Notes under the pieces: model-generated | Seen by the model: the letters and a program-made list of their open reading frames with translations, nothing else | The model's database searches: none | What the model was told of the DNA's origin: nothing | Program-made: the position numbers and the translations under genes | Part shown: positions 15,665-25,214 of the stretch, in pieces | How positions within the stretch are numbered: position 1 is the first letter of the stretch | How the letters are laid out: each line of letters begins with the position of its first letter | Assembly (NCBI GenBank): GCA_007693965.1 | Contig: RECQ01000040.1 | Coordinates: forward strand, 1 to 64,000 | Length of the DNA stretch: 64,000 nt | Source of the DNA: Phycisphaeraceae bacterium | GTDB lineage: Bacteria; Planctomycetota; Phycisphaerae; Phycisphaerales; UBA1924 | Direction of reading: 5' to 3'

Positions 15665-18370
15665 TCAGTCTGAGACGCTGGAGCCGGGGCGTCCGCGGTA
15701 GTGGTCGCGGACGGTATGCAGGAACTTGTATGGCCCGATGGGGCGACATCCGGCGCGCCGGCGCGCAGCGCCCAGCTTGTAGAGCAGCGACCACTGGCGG
15801 AAGAGGACCCAGTATCGCCAGGGCGTTGAGCGGCCGGGATCGTAGATGTTGGTGGATTCACTCATGACGCCGTTGAGTTCGATGACGCCGAATCCCTCAC
15901 CGCGTTTCAGCGCTTCCTCGCTTTCGTAGCGGATGTCGAATCGTCCGAAGTCGAAGCCATTGTCGGGAAAGCCGCGGGCGATCTCATCAATCTGGCGCAC
16001 GAATTCGGGCGTGATGAGGTCGGCGCCGTCGAGCAACTTGACGCCCTGGCAGTGGTTGCCCGCGAAGGCGAGCCGGAGCCGCTCGCCTTTGAACAGCACG
16101 CGGTCGGTCTGATCGGCGAAGCGCTTTAGAAACGTGCGGGCCTGCATGCTGTAGCGGGGATGGCTCCAGATGAGCTCTTCCAGAGAGTGGCGTCCATCGC
16201 CTTCGATGATGGGGAATTCTTTTCTTGTGATGGAGAAGATGAAGCCGGGCTCATCGAGATCTGCGCCTGGGCGTCGGGCCCACAGCACGCCGACCTCGCA
16301 CGGCCCCGGATGCACGGGCTGCGCGATCGCGGGGCGCGTCATGAGCTGGAAGTATCGCTGAACGTCTTCGCGCGAGCGGACGAGTTTCACACCGTGGGCG
16401 CGCTGGGCTGCATCGGGCTTGAGGACGAGGGGGTACGACGTGAACGCCGGATCTTCGTGGATGAGTCGCTCCACCAGCTCGGCGCGCTGGAGGGGATCGA
16501 GGCCTTCTGCGGGAATGAGCTTTGAGGGCGTGAGCCAGCGATCGGCGCCGCCCTCGCTGAGGGCGCGCATGATCTGGTGCTTGCTTTCGTTGATCACGCC
16601 GCCGCCGTTGGGGACGCCGGGGTTGGCGCAGGTGAAGGTCATGAGGCCGCGATGGCGGAGGGCGAGCCACATGATCCAGGGGATGAGTGGCAGGTAGAAG
16701 ATGACGGGCGGCCAGAACTCGACGAGGTAGAGCCTGCGCAGCTTGGACCGGAGCCGCCGTCGCCCCAGCCTGGTGCTGGACATCTCGATGATGCGGATGC
16801 TGATCAGAATCACCGCCAGCGCGGCGAGCAGCCCCAGCCCGCCGCCGAGGGCGCGTTCGAAGATGCGCAGCAGAACCGGCCCGAAGATGGCGGAGAGTGT
16901 GAGTAGAAACGGCGTCCAGATCAGGGCCGCGATGATCGCCCAGATGATAAAGCGATTCGATCTTCCGGAAAGCATGCCCGCCGTGATGTAGAGCGGCATA
17001 CGTGTGCCGGGGAGGACGCGCGCCAGCATGACGGCTTTGAACGCGTGCCGCTCGAGCATGCGCCCCCACCGCTCCAGCCCTTTTTCGGGCAGCCAGGCGC
17101 GCAGGATGGGCCAGCGCAGCGCCGGGCGCCCGGCGAATCGGCCGATCATCCACAGCAGCAAGTCGCCGGTGGCGATGCCGATCAGGCATCCGAGAAAGCC
17201 GACGGCGAAGTCGATGTCGCCGCTGGCGATGAGAATTCCGACTCCGATCACCGTTGCATCTTCACTGATGAACGTTGCGAAAATGATGATGAGCACGATC
17301 GGGAGCCAGTGGGCGCCGTGGACGATTTCAAAGCGGCCGATGCCGCGCCTCGGCGCATCCTGAGCGAGCGGCGCGAAGTCGGCGCGCCCCGGGAGAGCGC
17401 GCGCCAGCGGATCGTCGTGTCGCTGGAGAAAGGGGATGAGGTGGTTGGCCGTCTCCTCCGGGTGCGACAGGGGAAGGAAGTGATTGGCGTCCAGCATCAC
17501 CAGGCGGCTGTCAGGGAGGATCTGGTGGTGCAGCTCAGCGCCCCACGCGGGGGTCAGCACATCGCTTCGGCCGTGGATGATGAGCGAAGGCCGCTCCAGC
17601 CGCTCCATGACGGCGCGCACCGGTCGCTGGTCGGTGTCCCAGAAGCTCCGGATGAAGGCGTGGCGAAACGATCGAGGTCCGAGCAGGCCGAAGTGCGGCA
17701 AGAACTCGGGAAGCGCCACGAGCGTGAGGAATCCGAAGGCGTATTTGCCGTGCTCGAAGTAATAGTCGCCGGAGCCTTCCGTCTCCTGGGCGCCGATGGA
17801 GCTGATCAGCGTCACGGAGGCGATGCGCTCCGGCGACAGCTCGGAGAGATAGATGGCCGATCCGCCCCCGAGGGACCAGCCGACGGCGTGAACCCGATCG
17901 AGCCCGAGCTGGTCCATCGCGGCCAGGGCGTAGCGGGCCGTGGCGAGGATGGAGAAGCTGGGGACAAGTTTGTCAGAGCGTCCGAAACCCGGGGCATCCA
18001 GCGCGTAGATTGTGCGCCCGGAGCGTTCGGCGAGGATGGGAGCGAGGCGATGAAAGTCGGCGCCGCCGCGGGAGGGGCAGCCGTGGAAGAGCATCACCGG
18101 CGCCGCGTCAGGATCGGGCTCGTCGGGCGACCAGCGGAGGAGCGAGAGCCGGACGGGATCGCCCTCCGTCTCGCCGGCGTCGGTCATCGGCGCGGTTTCG
18201 ATGGTGATCCGTTCGGCGCCAGGCAGTTCGATCGTGGATCTGAAGGGTCGTGGATCGACTAGGGCGATGACCAGGTGCGAGATCACCAGAAGCGCGGCGT
18301 AGAGATAGAGCCATCGCCAGCGCGACACCAACGCCCACAGTATCCGCCCCAGCCTGGTCCTTCGCATCAT
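15665..18370 (-). CDS. Fusion protein: alpha/beta hydrolase, DedA/VTT membrane domain, ATP-grasp
   Basis: This 901-residue chain joins three enzyme-like modules. After a membrane helix (about residues 20-39) comes an alpha/beta-hydrolase domain (about 90-320) with Ser166 in GWSLGGG, Asp270 in HGRSDVL and His297 in DANHF. Next is a DedA/VTT-type membrane domain (about 350-535; FISEDATVIGVGILIASGDI, GRFAGRP, ARVLPGTRMPLYITAGM). Last is an ATP-grasp-like domain (about 590-880) with LVLKPDAAQ, the acidic pair in FGRFDIRY and the E-x-N in VIELNGV. DedA proteins take part in phospholipid and polyprenyl-phosphate flipping, so a membrane-lipid modification role is plausible but unproven. The start at 18370 overlaps the NRDE stop (ATGA). 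Confidence 0.88.
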   Translation of the reverse strand: MMRRTRLGRILWALVSRWRWLYLYAALLVISHLVIALVDPRPFRSTIELPGAERITIETAPMTDAGETEGDPVRLSLLRWSPDEPDPDAAPVMLFHGCPSRGGADFHRLAPILAERSGRTIYALDAPGFGRSDKLVPSFSILATARYALAAMDQLGLDRVHAVGWSLGGGSAIYLSELSPERIASVTLISSIGAQETEGSGDYYFEHGKYAFGFLTLVALPEFLPHFGLLGPRSFRHAFIRSFWDTDQRPVRAVMERLERPSLIIHGRSDVLTPAWGAELHHQILPDSRLVMLDANHFLPLSHPEETANHLIPFLQRHDDPLARALPGRADFAPLAQDAPRRGIGRFEIVHGAHWLPIVLIIIFATFISEDATVIGVGILIASGDIDFAVGFLGCLIGIATGDLLLWMIGRFAGRPALRWPILRAWLPEKGLERWGRMLERHAFKAVMLARVLPGTRMPLYITAGMLSGRSNRFIIWAIIAALIWTPFLLTLSAIFGPVLLRIFERALGGGLGLLAALAVILISIRIIEMSSTRLGRRRLRSKLRRLYLVEFWPPVIFYLPLIPWIMWLALRHRGLMTFTCANPGVPNGGGVINESKHQIMRALSEGGADRWLTPSKLIPAEGLDPLQRAELVERLIHEDPAFTSYPLVLKPDAAQRAHGVKLVRSREDVQRYFQLMTRPAIAQPVHPGPCEVGVLWARRPGADLDEPGFIFSITRKEFPIIEGDGRHSLEELIWSHPRYSMQARTFLKRFADQTDRVLFKGERLRLAFAGNHCQGVKLLDGADLITPEFVRQIDEIARGFPDNGFDFGRFDIRYESEEALKRGEGFGVIELNGVMSESTNIYDPGRSTPWRYWVLFRQWSLLYKLGAARRRAGCRPIGPYKFLHTVRDHYRGRPGSSVSD

Positions 18371-19152
18371 GTCCGCTCGCCGGACTTCTCTACGAATCCT
18401 GGCTCGCACCCGGCGAGCGCGCAATTCATCTGTTCCGTGCCGGCAGTGTACGTCATCGAGATGTCGATGGCGTCGGCCTTGCGGCGGACTTCAACAACCG
18501 TCGTCGAGACTGTGAGCGCATCCTCCCGGGACATCCGGACGCTGATCTCGGGCCGGTCCGGCCACGCGTGGCCATGGAACTCGTCCTGCAGCTCCGGCGT
18601 GAGGGGAGCGCGGCGGCGCCATTCATCAAAAAGTCTGAGGCGGGGACGGACGCGATCGTCGCCGAGGCCGGAGCTTGCGTAGCAGGCGGGACCGAGTTCT
18701 GTTCGTGCAATGCGGAGCGCACGCGAGTCCCATGACGAATTGATGACGCCGGTGTGATCCACGGCGACGAGGTGGAAGCAATCGAAGCAGTCGAGCGGGA
18801 AGGCTTCGAGACGATCGATGAACTCCTCGGGAGTTGCGGCGTCGATGAGGCGGGGAATGATGAGGCCCCGGCTGATGATGCGCTCGGGCGCCGGCGGCGC
18901 GGGGCGCTCCGGCGGGGCGGAGCTCAGGATCGCCAGGCTGAGACCGCGGTCGCTGACGCCGACCCACGTTCCTCCTGCCTGCGCGTCGATGGGCCACAGG
19001 GCCCGTCCCGCGTCGGTTCGATGCACACGCGGGGGCTGGCCTGCCTGCCGGTCACGTCGCTCATCGCGATTGGTCGCAAGCCGGTATCCCGCGAGCTCTT
19101 CGTCTGCGGCGCCGGGATCCGGGGGGATCGGAATGATCGTGACGGTGCACAT
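18367..19152 (-). CDS. NRDE-family (TANGO2-like) protein
   Basis: The 261-residue protein starts MCTVTII, with Cys2 in the position of an N-terminal nucleophile, and has the name-giving motif NRDERRDR at about residue 28, followed by GGTWVGVSDRG. The NRDE/TANGO2 family is widespread; its biochemical role is not settled, although haem handling has been proposed for TANGO2. It follows the DinB-like gene by 69 bp and is coupled by 4 bp to the fusion gene, so all three may form one operon. Confidence 0.9.
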   Translation of the reverse strand: MCTVTIIPIPPDPGAADEELAGYRLATNRDERRDRQAGQPPRVHRTDAGRALWPIDAQAGGTWVGVSDRGLSLAILSSAPPERPAPPAPERIISRGLIIPRLIDAATPEEFIDRLEAFPLDCFDCFHLVAVDHTGVINSSWDSRALRIARTELGPACYASSGLGDDRVRPRLRLFDEWRRRAPLTPELQDEFHGHAWPDRPEISVRMSREDALTVSTTVVEVRRKADAIDISMTYTAGTEQMNCALAGCEPGFVEKSGERT

Positions 19153-19221
19153 GCTCTCTGCAGGCTTTCTGGGAATGCGGGTCGGTGATTTGTCTTACGA
19201 ATGCGGGTTCGTGAGTGATTT

Positions 19222-19767
19222 TCAGCCTGTTGTCCGATCGTGGCGGACGGTCGCAGGCGCCCGGCCGAAATCGGCGGGGAGTTCGACGCCCATCGCCTCG
19301 GCGGCGACAAGGATCATGGCGTGGTGGTGGGTCGCGTGGTGGGTGGCGAAGGCGAGCTCGCGGGCGAGCGTGGATTCAAGCTCTGTTTCAGGATCATCCG
19401 GGTTCAACAATGATACGACTGTGACCTGGACGCCCGAGCGCTCGCTGTCAAGGGCGCCGAGCGCATCTGACAGTTGACCGACGCGGTCCATGGCGTCCGA
19501 TCGGCTGGTTTCGATGACCGTGCCGCGCTTTCGCTGGTCGTAGCGGATCGGCTCGCCGCTCAGCGAACTCAGGATCGCCGAGAAGTGATCGAGCGTATGG
19601 CGGATGTGCTGGCCGACGGTGGCGCCGCGTAGCGCCGGCGAGGGCAGGGTGTACTGCTCATCGCTGATTCGCTCGAGGAGCGATGCGCCGTCCGAGAGCA
19701 AGCGCAGCGCCGCCCGGACAGCCGGATCTGCGATGGCTGATGTGTTCGATTCGATCTGGGGCGTCAT
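19222..19767 (-). CDS. DinB-like four-helix protein
   Basis: The 181-residue protein fits the DinB/YfiT fold: a metal-site histidine in GQHIRHTLDHF at about residue 53 and a further cluster in THHATHHHAMI near residue 143. These would form the metal triad seen in mycothiol- or bacillithiol-linked enzymes and in uncharacterised DinB proteins. The thiol or substrate is unknown. It lies 58 bp downstream of the GH3 gene and upstream of NRDE on the same strand. Confidence 0.85.
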   Translation of the reverse strand: MTPQIESNTSAIADPAVRAALRLLSDGASLLERISDEQYTLPSPALRGATVGQHIRHTLDHFSAILSSLSGEPIRYDQRKRGTVIETSRSDAMDRVGQLSDALGALDSERSGVQVTVVSLLNPDDPETELESTLARELAFATHHATHHHAMILVAAEAMGVELPADFGRAPATVRHDRTTG

Positions 19768-19825
19768 GGTTGACTCACTGAAAGTGTGACGGTTGAGGCG
19801 ATGCGGGTTTCATGGCCTTCTTGCC

Positions 19826-21457
19826 TCAACTGTGAACATCGTTGAGCGGACGGTTGTTCCCGCGTCCTATGTTGATGACGCTGTCAATGATCTCTCGGTG
19901 GTTGGCGCAGCGCGGGCACTTGTGCTGGCCGCCGAGTTTGCCCCGGCTTTCCAGCCAGCGATGGAAGGAGCCGAGGGGGAGCGTTGTGATGGTTGGAGGC
20001 GCCATGCCACGATCGCCGGAGCGTTTCACCCCATAATCGACGTTCTGACTCTTAAGGGATTCATCCACCGCCTGAGAGAATCGATCGGCGAGGGCGGCGT
20101 CGCCCTCCCACTCGACGGCCAGCTCGAGCCCGGCCCGGCGCCCCTCGCCGGGGTAGACGGGGGCGGCGGTGAACTCGCCGATGCGGATATCATCGGATGG
20201 GAGCGTTTTCAGGGCGTCGACCACGGCGTTTTCGATGTGCTCGATGATCAGGTTTTCGCCGAAGGCGTTGATGAAGTGGCGGTGGCGCCCGACGATGCGC
20301 AGGCGAGGCGGGCCGTCGGGAGGGATGGTGTCGAACTCGACCACATCGCCGATGATGTAGCGCCACAGTCCGGCGCAGGTGGACATCACCACCACATAGC
20401 GCTGCCCCTTCTCCACTTCGTCGCAGGTGAACGCGGAGGGATTTTCAGAGTCGATCTCTTCCAGCGGGACGAACTCGTAGAAAATGCGATGGTCAAGGTT
20501 GAGTCGCAGACCGGGGTCGCCCGGGGTGTCCTGCACAGCGATGAAGCCCTCGCTGGCGGCGTAGACCTCGAGACGGGTTGGAATGTCGTCGCCATCGGGC
20601 GAGCCCGACCACATCTGCCGCACGCGCCGCTCGAAGGGTGTGTACTTCACGCCTCCATGCACGAAGATTCGCAGCGACGGCCAGAGTTCACGCAGCGTGC
20701 GCTCGGGGCGTCCGCGCTCGTGCGCCAACTCGACCATCCGCTCCATAAGCACCAGCGACCAAGACGCCATGCCCGCAATCCAGCGAATGTCGGCGTCGAG
20801 GCAGCGCTCGGCCATGCGATCGATCTTGACGGGCCAGTCGGACATCAGCGCGATGTCCTTGCCGGGCATGTAGACGGCGGAGATTGGCCAGCGGATGAGC
20901 GATGTGACGATCCCGGAGAGATCCCCGGTGCGCACGCCATGCCTGTTCTCAACGACGTCGGTCGAGCCGCCCAGAAAGAGGAGTTTGCCGGAGAAGACGT
21001 CGGGCAGATCAACGCCGAAGCGCATGGCGTTTGCGAAGACGTCGTACGAGGCCTTGCGATTGTGGCGCAGCATCTCCTTCGAGACGGGGATGAACTTGTC
21101 GCCCGACGTGGTGCCGCTGGTCTGGGCCCAGTCACGCACGAGGCCGGGCCAGGTGACATCCGGCTCGCCCTGTTCGCGCATGCGGCTCAGGAGTGGGAGC
21201 AGATCGTCGTAGGTTTGGATGGGAACGCGATCGCGAAAGGCGTTGACGACGCCGGCGGAGTCCTCGCCGAAGAGACCGGCGAAATCGTGGTCGCGTCCGA
21301 AGATGGTCTCGCTGGCGTGTCGGACCAGCCAGCTCAACTGTTCGCCCTGGATGCGTCGGGCTCCAGCGCCCCAGTGGTTCAGGTCGCTCAGGGACCTGGT
21401 TCGGCGGGCCAGCATCGTTCGCAGGCCCGCTCCGATCAGAGCGGCGCCCTGACCCAT
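19826..21457 (-). CDS. GH3-family acyl-adenylating enzyme
   Basis: The 543-residue protein has the plant GH3 fold: the ATP-binding loop TSGTTSGDKFIPVS (about residues 114-127), the VYAASEGF segment and YIIGDVVEF near the hinge, and a C-terminal GSFHRW region. GH3 enzymes adenylate carboxylic acids and join them to amino acids; bacterial members are mostly uncharacterised. The start overlaps the stop of the upstream alpha/beta-hydrolase by one base (TGATG), so the two are translated together and may act on the same acyl substrate. This coupling is the main clue to function. Confidence 0.92.
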   Translation of the reverse strand: MGQGAALIGAGLRTMLARRTRSLSDLNHWGAGARRIQGEQLSWLVRHASETIFGRDHDFAGLFGEDSAGVVNAFRDRVPIQTYDDLLPLLSRMREQGEPDVTWPGLVRDWAQTSGTTSGDKFIPVSKEMLRHNRKASYDVFANAMRFGVDLPDVFSGKLLFLGGSTDVVENRHGVRTGDLSGIVTSLIRWPISAVYMPGKDIALMSDWPVKIDRMAERCLDADIRWIAGMASWSLVLMERMVELAHERGRPERTLRELWPSLRIFVHGGVKYTPFERRVRQMWSGSPDGDDIPTRLEVYAASEGFIAVQDTPGDPGLRLNLDHRIFYEFVPLEEIDSENPSAFTCDEVEKGQRYVVVMSTCAGLWRYIIGDVVEFDTIPPDGPPRLRIVGRHRHFINAFGENLIIEHIENAVVDALKTLPSDDIRIGEFTAAPVYPGEGRRAGLELAVEWEGDAALADRFSQAVDESLKSQNVDYGVKRSGDRGMAPPTITTLPLGSFHRWLESRGKLGGQHKCPRCANHREIIDSVINIGRGNNRPLNDVHS

Positions 21458-22389
21458 CAGGCGACCTCCTGCCGCGACCGGCCGCGGGCGTCGTGTTGCA
21501 GCGAATCCAGCTCATCGAGGAAATTGACGAGGGCGCTGGTGAAGGCGTCCGGACATTCGATCATGGGCGCATGGCCGCAGTGATCGATCCAGTGCAGCCG
21601 GGCGTCGGGGAGGAGGGTGCAGAACTCCTCGGCGACGCGCGGGGGCGTGACGACGTCCTGGCGGCCCCAGACAACGAGCGTCGGCGTTGTGATGGCTCCT
21701 AGGCGGCTGCCCATGTGGTCGCGCCGGGCGCTCTTGGAGAGCTTCACCATCGTGCGGGCGGCCCGCCGGTTCGAGAGTTCGGAATGAGCCCGGTCGACCA
21801 CACCGTCAGGAATTCGGGTGCGGTCGTAGAACAGCTCGGCGATCTTGTCATGGATCCAATTGTGGCTGGGGCGATGCTGCACTTCGCGGTTTCGGAAACC
21901 CTGCTCCAGCTCCAGATCGATCGGCTCCTCATAGAGGCCGGAGGAGCCGGTGAGGACGAGGCCCCGGACCAGGTCGGGCCGCTCCAGCACGATCTGCAGA
22001 CCGGCGTGGCCCCCGAAGGAGCTGCCGATCAGCACCGCCGGCTCATTGATCAGCTCGTCAAGGGCGCGCATGATCAATCTGGCGACGCCGTCGACATTTG
22101 AGAGGCGTCCCGGCAGTTCGAGCAGCGGCACTTCGATCAGGTGCGAACGAAAGCGGGATGACAGGGCCCTGGCGGTCGGGAGCCAGTAGTCGTTGATTCC
22201 GAGCAGGCCGTGGAGAAAAACGAGGGGGCGACCCTGGCCGAGCTCATCGACGCGCACACGCACACCGTGGGAGTTGGCCTCGATGAATCGGGTGCGCGAC
22301 CTGGCGTCGCCCGCACTGACTGCATCGGCGGGGGGAGGTGATCCCGATTCACGTTGGCTGTCCTGTTGGGGCCTGGGGGCGTCTGACAC
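21457..22389 (-). CDS. Alpha/beta-fold hydrolase coupled to GH3
   Basis: The 310-residue protein has an oxyanion-hole HG (residues 60-61 in VFLHGLLG), nucleophile Ser124 in IGSSFGGHA, the acid in VVWGRQDVVTP and the His in IDHCGHAPM. It has no signal peptide. The first 30 residues are disordered-looking and a later start is possible. The TGATG junction with the GH3 gene indicates a shared pathway. The roughly 250 bp upstream carries no convincing gene. Confidence 0.9.
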   Translation of the reverse strand: MSDAPRPQQDSQRESGSPPPADAVSAGDARSRTRFIEANSHGVRVRVDELGQGRPLVFLHGLLGINDYWLPTARALSSRFRSHLIEVPLLELPGRLSNVDGVARLIMRALDELINEPAVLIGSSFGGHAGLQIVLERPDLVRGLVLTGSSGLYEEPIDLELEQGFRNREVQHRPSHNWIHDKIAELFYDRTRIPDGVVDRAHSELSNRRAARTMVKLSKSARRDHMGSRLGAITTPTLVVWGRQDVVTPPRVAEEFCTLLPDARLHWIDHCGHAPMIECPDAFTSALVNFLDELDSLQHDARGRSRQEVA

Positions 22390-22639
22390 GCGCGACTCCG
22401 GAGGAAGTCAATCTCTCGGCGACGACGAGCGTGGACGCCGCGTCTGCACGCTGGGTCACTGGCGTCGCCGTCGCATCCTATGCGACTGGGGGGCCGTTTC
22501 TTGAGAGTACCGGGTGCAGCGTCTTCACGCCAGCCGCCTGCGGCTTTCTCCGAGGCGCCGCCGGGCCGGTCGCCGCGAGGAATCCGCCGGATTGACTGCG
22601 ATGGGGAACGTGGGAGTTCAGCGTTGCCCCCGCCACCAG

Positions 22640-24154
22640 TCAGGCGGCGGCGCTTCTGGGGTGGACGAAGACACGCACGCAGTCGCCACCGGCGTTCTTG
22701 GCGGCGTGCAGGGCCCGGTCGGCGGCGCTGAGAAACGCCTCCACCCTCGGGAAGTCCCCCCCACTGGTCGCGTCGCGGGTGGCGACGCCGACGCTGACGG
22801 TGACGACGGGCCGGTCCTTGTCGAAGCGGTGCTCGTCCAGGGCGATGGGATTGGTCTTGAGCATCTCGCGGAACGACTGCACCAGCCGCGTGGCGCCCGC
22901 GCGATCGGTCTGCACGAGGAGCACCCCGAACCGCTCGCCTGCGCAGCGGCCCACCATGCCGCGGAAGGATCGAAAGTGACTCTGCAGACGACGGGCCAGT
23001 TCGGCGAGCACCGCGTCGCCGACATCCCAGCCGAATCGCTCGTTGATCTCGCGAAGTCCGTCCAGATCGACAAGGGCGAGGCTGAGCGTGGCGCCCTCGG
23101 CGTTCGCGCTGTCGTAGGACTGCGAGAGCGCTTCGAGGAACCGGTCGCGGCTGGCGACGCCGGTGAGCTGATCGACGTGCAGGGCGCGCTGGAGTTGCTC
23201 GGCGTTGCGGGTGGCGCTTTCGTTCTCCCTGTTCTGCGTCAGGGCGATGTCCACGAGCTTCTCGTTGGCGTTGGTCAGGATTTCATCGACATCAGGCTGC
23301 TCGCCGATCGAGATCTTGAACAGGCTGGCGATTTCAGAGGCGCCGCCACGGATCTCGCCGAGCAGGTCGTCGCAGTCCTCGCGGGAGAAGCCGAACCACT
23401 CGCTCGCCTGGCGTCGGAAGCGCGCCACCCACGCGCTGGCGTCATCCTGGGTGAGCAGCTCGGCGGCGATGTTGCCCAGTCCGATGCAGCGGGCCACGCT
23501 CTGGTATTCCTGCGGCGCCGCGGTGGGGCGCTCATGGAACCGGATGGGCACGATGAGCGCCTCTGGGAGGCGCCAGCGCTCCGCCAGCATGGCGCCGATC
23601 TCGGCGTGATGCAGTTCGAGCGTCTCCAGCTCCTTGCTGCCCAGTTCGCTGTGCTTGCCAGCGCAATCCTTGAGCACGTCGCCGTAGGTCTCTCCCAGAG
23701 CCCGGAACATGGCGACCATGCCGATGTCCTGCAGGAGACCGCCGAGGAACGCCTCTTCCGCCGCGGTGCAGCCGCAGCGGTTCGCCGCCAGTTTCGAGGC
23801 GATCGCGGTGTAGATGGCGCGGCGCCAGTACTCCTCGTAGTTGAAGCCCCTGTCCGCATCACGATCGAGCGAGGCGACGAGGCTGAAGCCGAGCGCGAGC
23901 GTCTTCACGCCATTGAGACCGAGCATGAGCTGGGCCTGGTGAATCGTGGAGCAGGGCTTGGAGAGTCCGTAGAAGGGTGAGTTGACGGTGCGCAGGATCT
24001 TGGTGGCCAGCCCCTGGTCGTTCTGGATGGTGTTCGCGATTTCGCGGAGCTTGACGTTCTCATCCTGCGTCATCTCGATGACGCGGACCGCAATCGGAGG
24101 CACGCTGGGAAGCCTCGGGCAGGACAGCACCTTCTCCAGCAACGCCTCGTTCAC
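22640..24154 (-). CDS. HDOD-domain protein with a degenerate GGDEF domain
   Basis: With a GTG start at 24154, supported by AGGGAG 6-8 nt upstream, the protein is 504 residues. The N-terminal HDOD domain (about 10-210) includes LPSVPPIAVRVIEM, ILRTVNSPFYGL and an HHAEIGAML segment. The GGDEF-type domain (about 330-495) starts DQLTGVASRDRFLEAL and has LALVDLDGLREINERFG. The signature that should read GG(D/E)EF is AGERF, so the catalytic Glu/Asp pair is broken and diguanylate-cyclase activity is doubtful. Such proteins usually act as signalling or regulatory scaffolds. Confidence 0.9.
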   Translation of the reverse strand: MNEALLEKVLSCPRLPSVPPIAVRVIEMTQDENVKLREIANTIQNDQGLATKILRTVNSPFYGLSKPCSTIHQAQLMLGLNGVKTLALGFSLVASLDRDADRGFNYEEYWRRAIYTAIASKLAANRCGCTAAEEAFLGGLLQDIGMVAMFRALGETYGDVLKDCAGKHSELGSKELETLELHHAEIGAMLAERWRLPEALIVPIRFHERPTAAPQEYQSVARCIGLGNIAAELLTQDDASAWVARFRRQASEWFGFSREDCDDLLGEIRGGASEIASLFKISIGEQPDVDEILTNANEKLVDIALTQNRENESATRNAEQLQRALHVDQLTGVASRDRFLEALSQSYDSANAEGATLSLALVDLDGLREINERFGWDVGDAVLAELARRLQSHFRSFRGMVGRCAGERFGVLLVQTDRAGATRLVQSFREMLKTNPIALDEHRFDKDRPVVTVSVGVATRDATSGGDFPRVEAFLSAADRALHAAKNAGGDCVRVFVHPRSAAA

Positions 24155-24294
24155 AGATGGTCTCCCTCTTCTTCTTCGCTCGCGCAGAAAGTCGGACGGC
24201 TGGGAGTTTGCTGTGTCCCGGCGTCGTCGATCGCTCCTCCTCCATCGACCGGTTTCGGGGGTCACTCAAGATGGCGCCACTGCGTGTCCGGCTC

Positions 24295-25134
24295 TCAGGT
24301 TTTTCGGACCCGTGGAGATGTTCCCGAGGGAAAAAGCAACTTCAAGACGGGCGGCTCGCGGCCGAGAAGCCAGCCGATGTAGGTCGCCAGCAGGCGGTTG
24401 GCCCGGTCCACGGCGTCGCCTGATTCGCCGGCCTCCGGCGAGTCGGCCTCTGAGGACGCCGGCGCTTCGAGCGAGCGCATCAGTCTGACCGTCTCCAGCC
24501 GGACCCTCCAGGGCCCGTTGTCGCGGGCGCCGGCGCCGGGGTCGCTGATGAGGCCTCCGGCCTGGGGGTCGAATCCCATGGTCTCGGTGTCGGCGAATCG
24601 CCCTCCCCGGACATCAGGACGGTGCCCGGTCTCGACAAGCAGGATCCACTGGAATTCGAGCAGGGCGGCGCCGACATCGACATCGGGCTCTTCCATGCGG
24701 CGCAGTGTCTTGAGGGCCTGGTTCCAGAGCTTCGGATGGGGATCGGCCTCGGAGAGGAGGCGCTGGATGGTGTCGAGGATGTAGAGCCCGGTGTAGTGAC
24801 GCTTCAGGTCGTTGCGGCCGGCCCAGAAGATCTCCTGGAGTGTCCAGTCGGTGAGCGTGGCCATCTCGGCGCCGCTCTTCTGGATGCCGACGACCTCGCC
24901 GCGGGTGAGCAGATCGAGCCCGCCGCTGAAGCGTCCTTTCTCACGCCTGGCGCCCTTGGCGACGGCGCGGAGCAGCCCGCGCTCCTGGCAGAAGAGCGAG
25001 ACGGTCTGACTGGTCTCGGACCAGTCCCAGACGCGCACCACGAGAGCCTGATCGACGAAGCCGGGCACGGGGTGAGCGTAGTCGATGCGGCGCCCGGCGC
25101 GCAGAGAAGCAGCCGGAGGGCCCGCGAGGACCAT
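24295..25134 (-). CDS. recO: DNA repair protein RecO
   Basis: The N-terminal OB-fold is recognisable from DQALVVRVWDWSETSQTVSLF and the GLLRAVAKGARREK segment that follows; the C-terminal helical domain includes LYILDTIQRLL and TYIGWLLGREP. The protein helps RecR load RecA. The usual C-terminal zinc-site cysteines of many RecO proteins are absent. The start is uncertain: the ATG at 25134 gives 279 residues, while a GTG at 25068 gives 257 and begins closer to the family N-terminus; neither has a clear ribosome-binding site. recR lies far away, next to rpoN. Confidence 0.85.
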   Translation of the reverse strand: MVLAGPPAASLRAGRRIDYAHPVPGFVDQALVVRVWDWSETSQTVSLFCQERGLLRAVAKGARREKGRFSGGLDLLTRGEVVGIQKSGAEMATLTDWTLQEIFWAGRNDLKRHYTGLYILDTIQRLLSEADPHPKLWNQALKTLRRMEEPDVDVGAALLEFQWILLVETGHRPDVRGGRFADTETMGFDPQAGGLISDPGAGARDNGPWRVRLETVRLMRSLEAPASSEADSPEAGESGDAVDRANRLLATYIGWLLGREPPVLKLLFPSGTSPRVRKT

Positions 25135-25214
25135 CCGGCTGCTGCGAAGATGAAGCGTTCAATCATGGAGGAGATCACTGGGACGCAGACGCTTCACGGG
25201 CGCCCCAACGGGGT

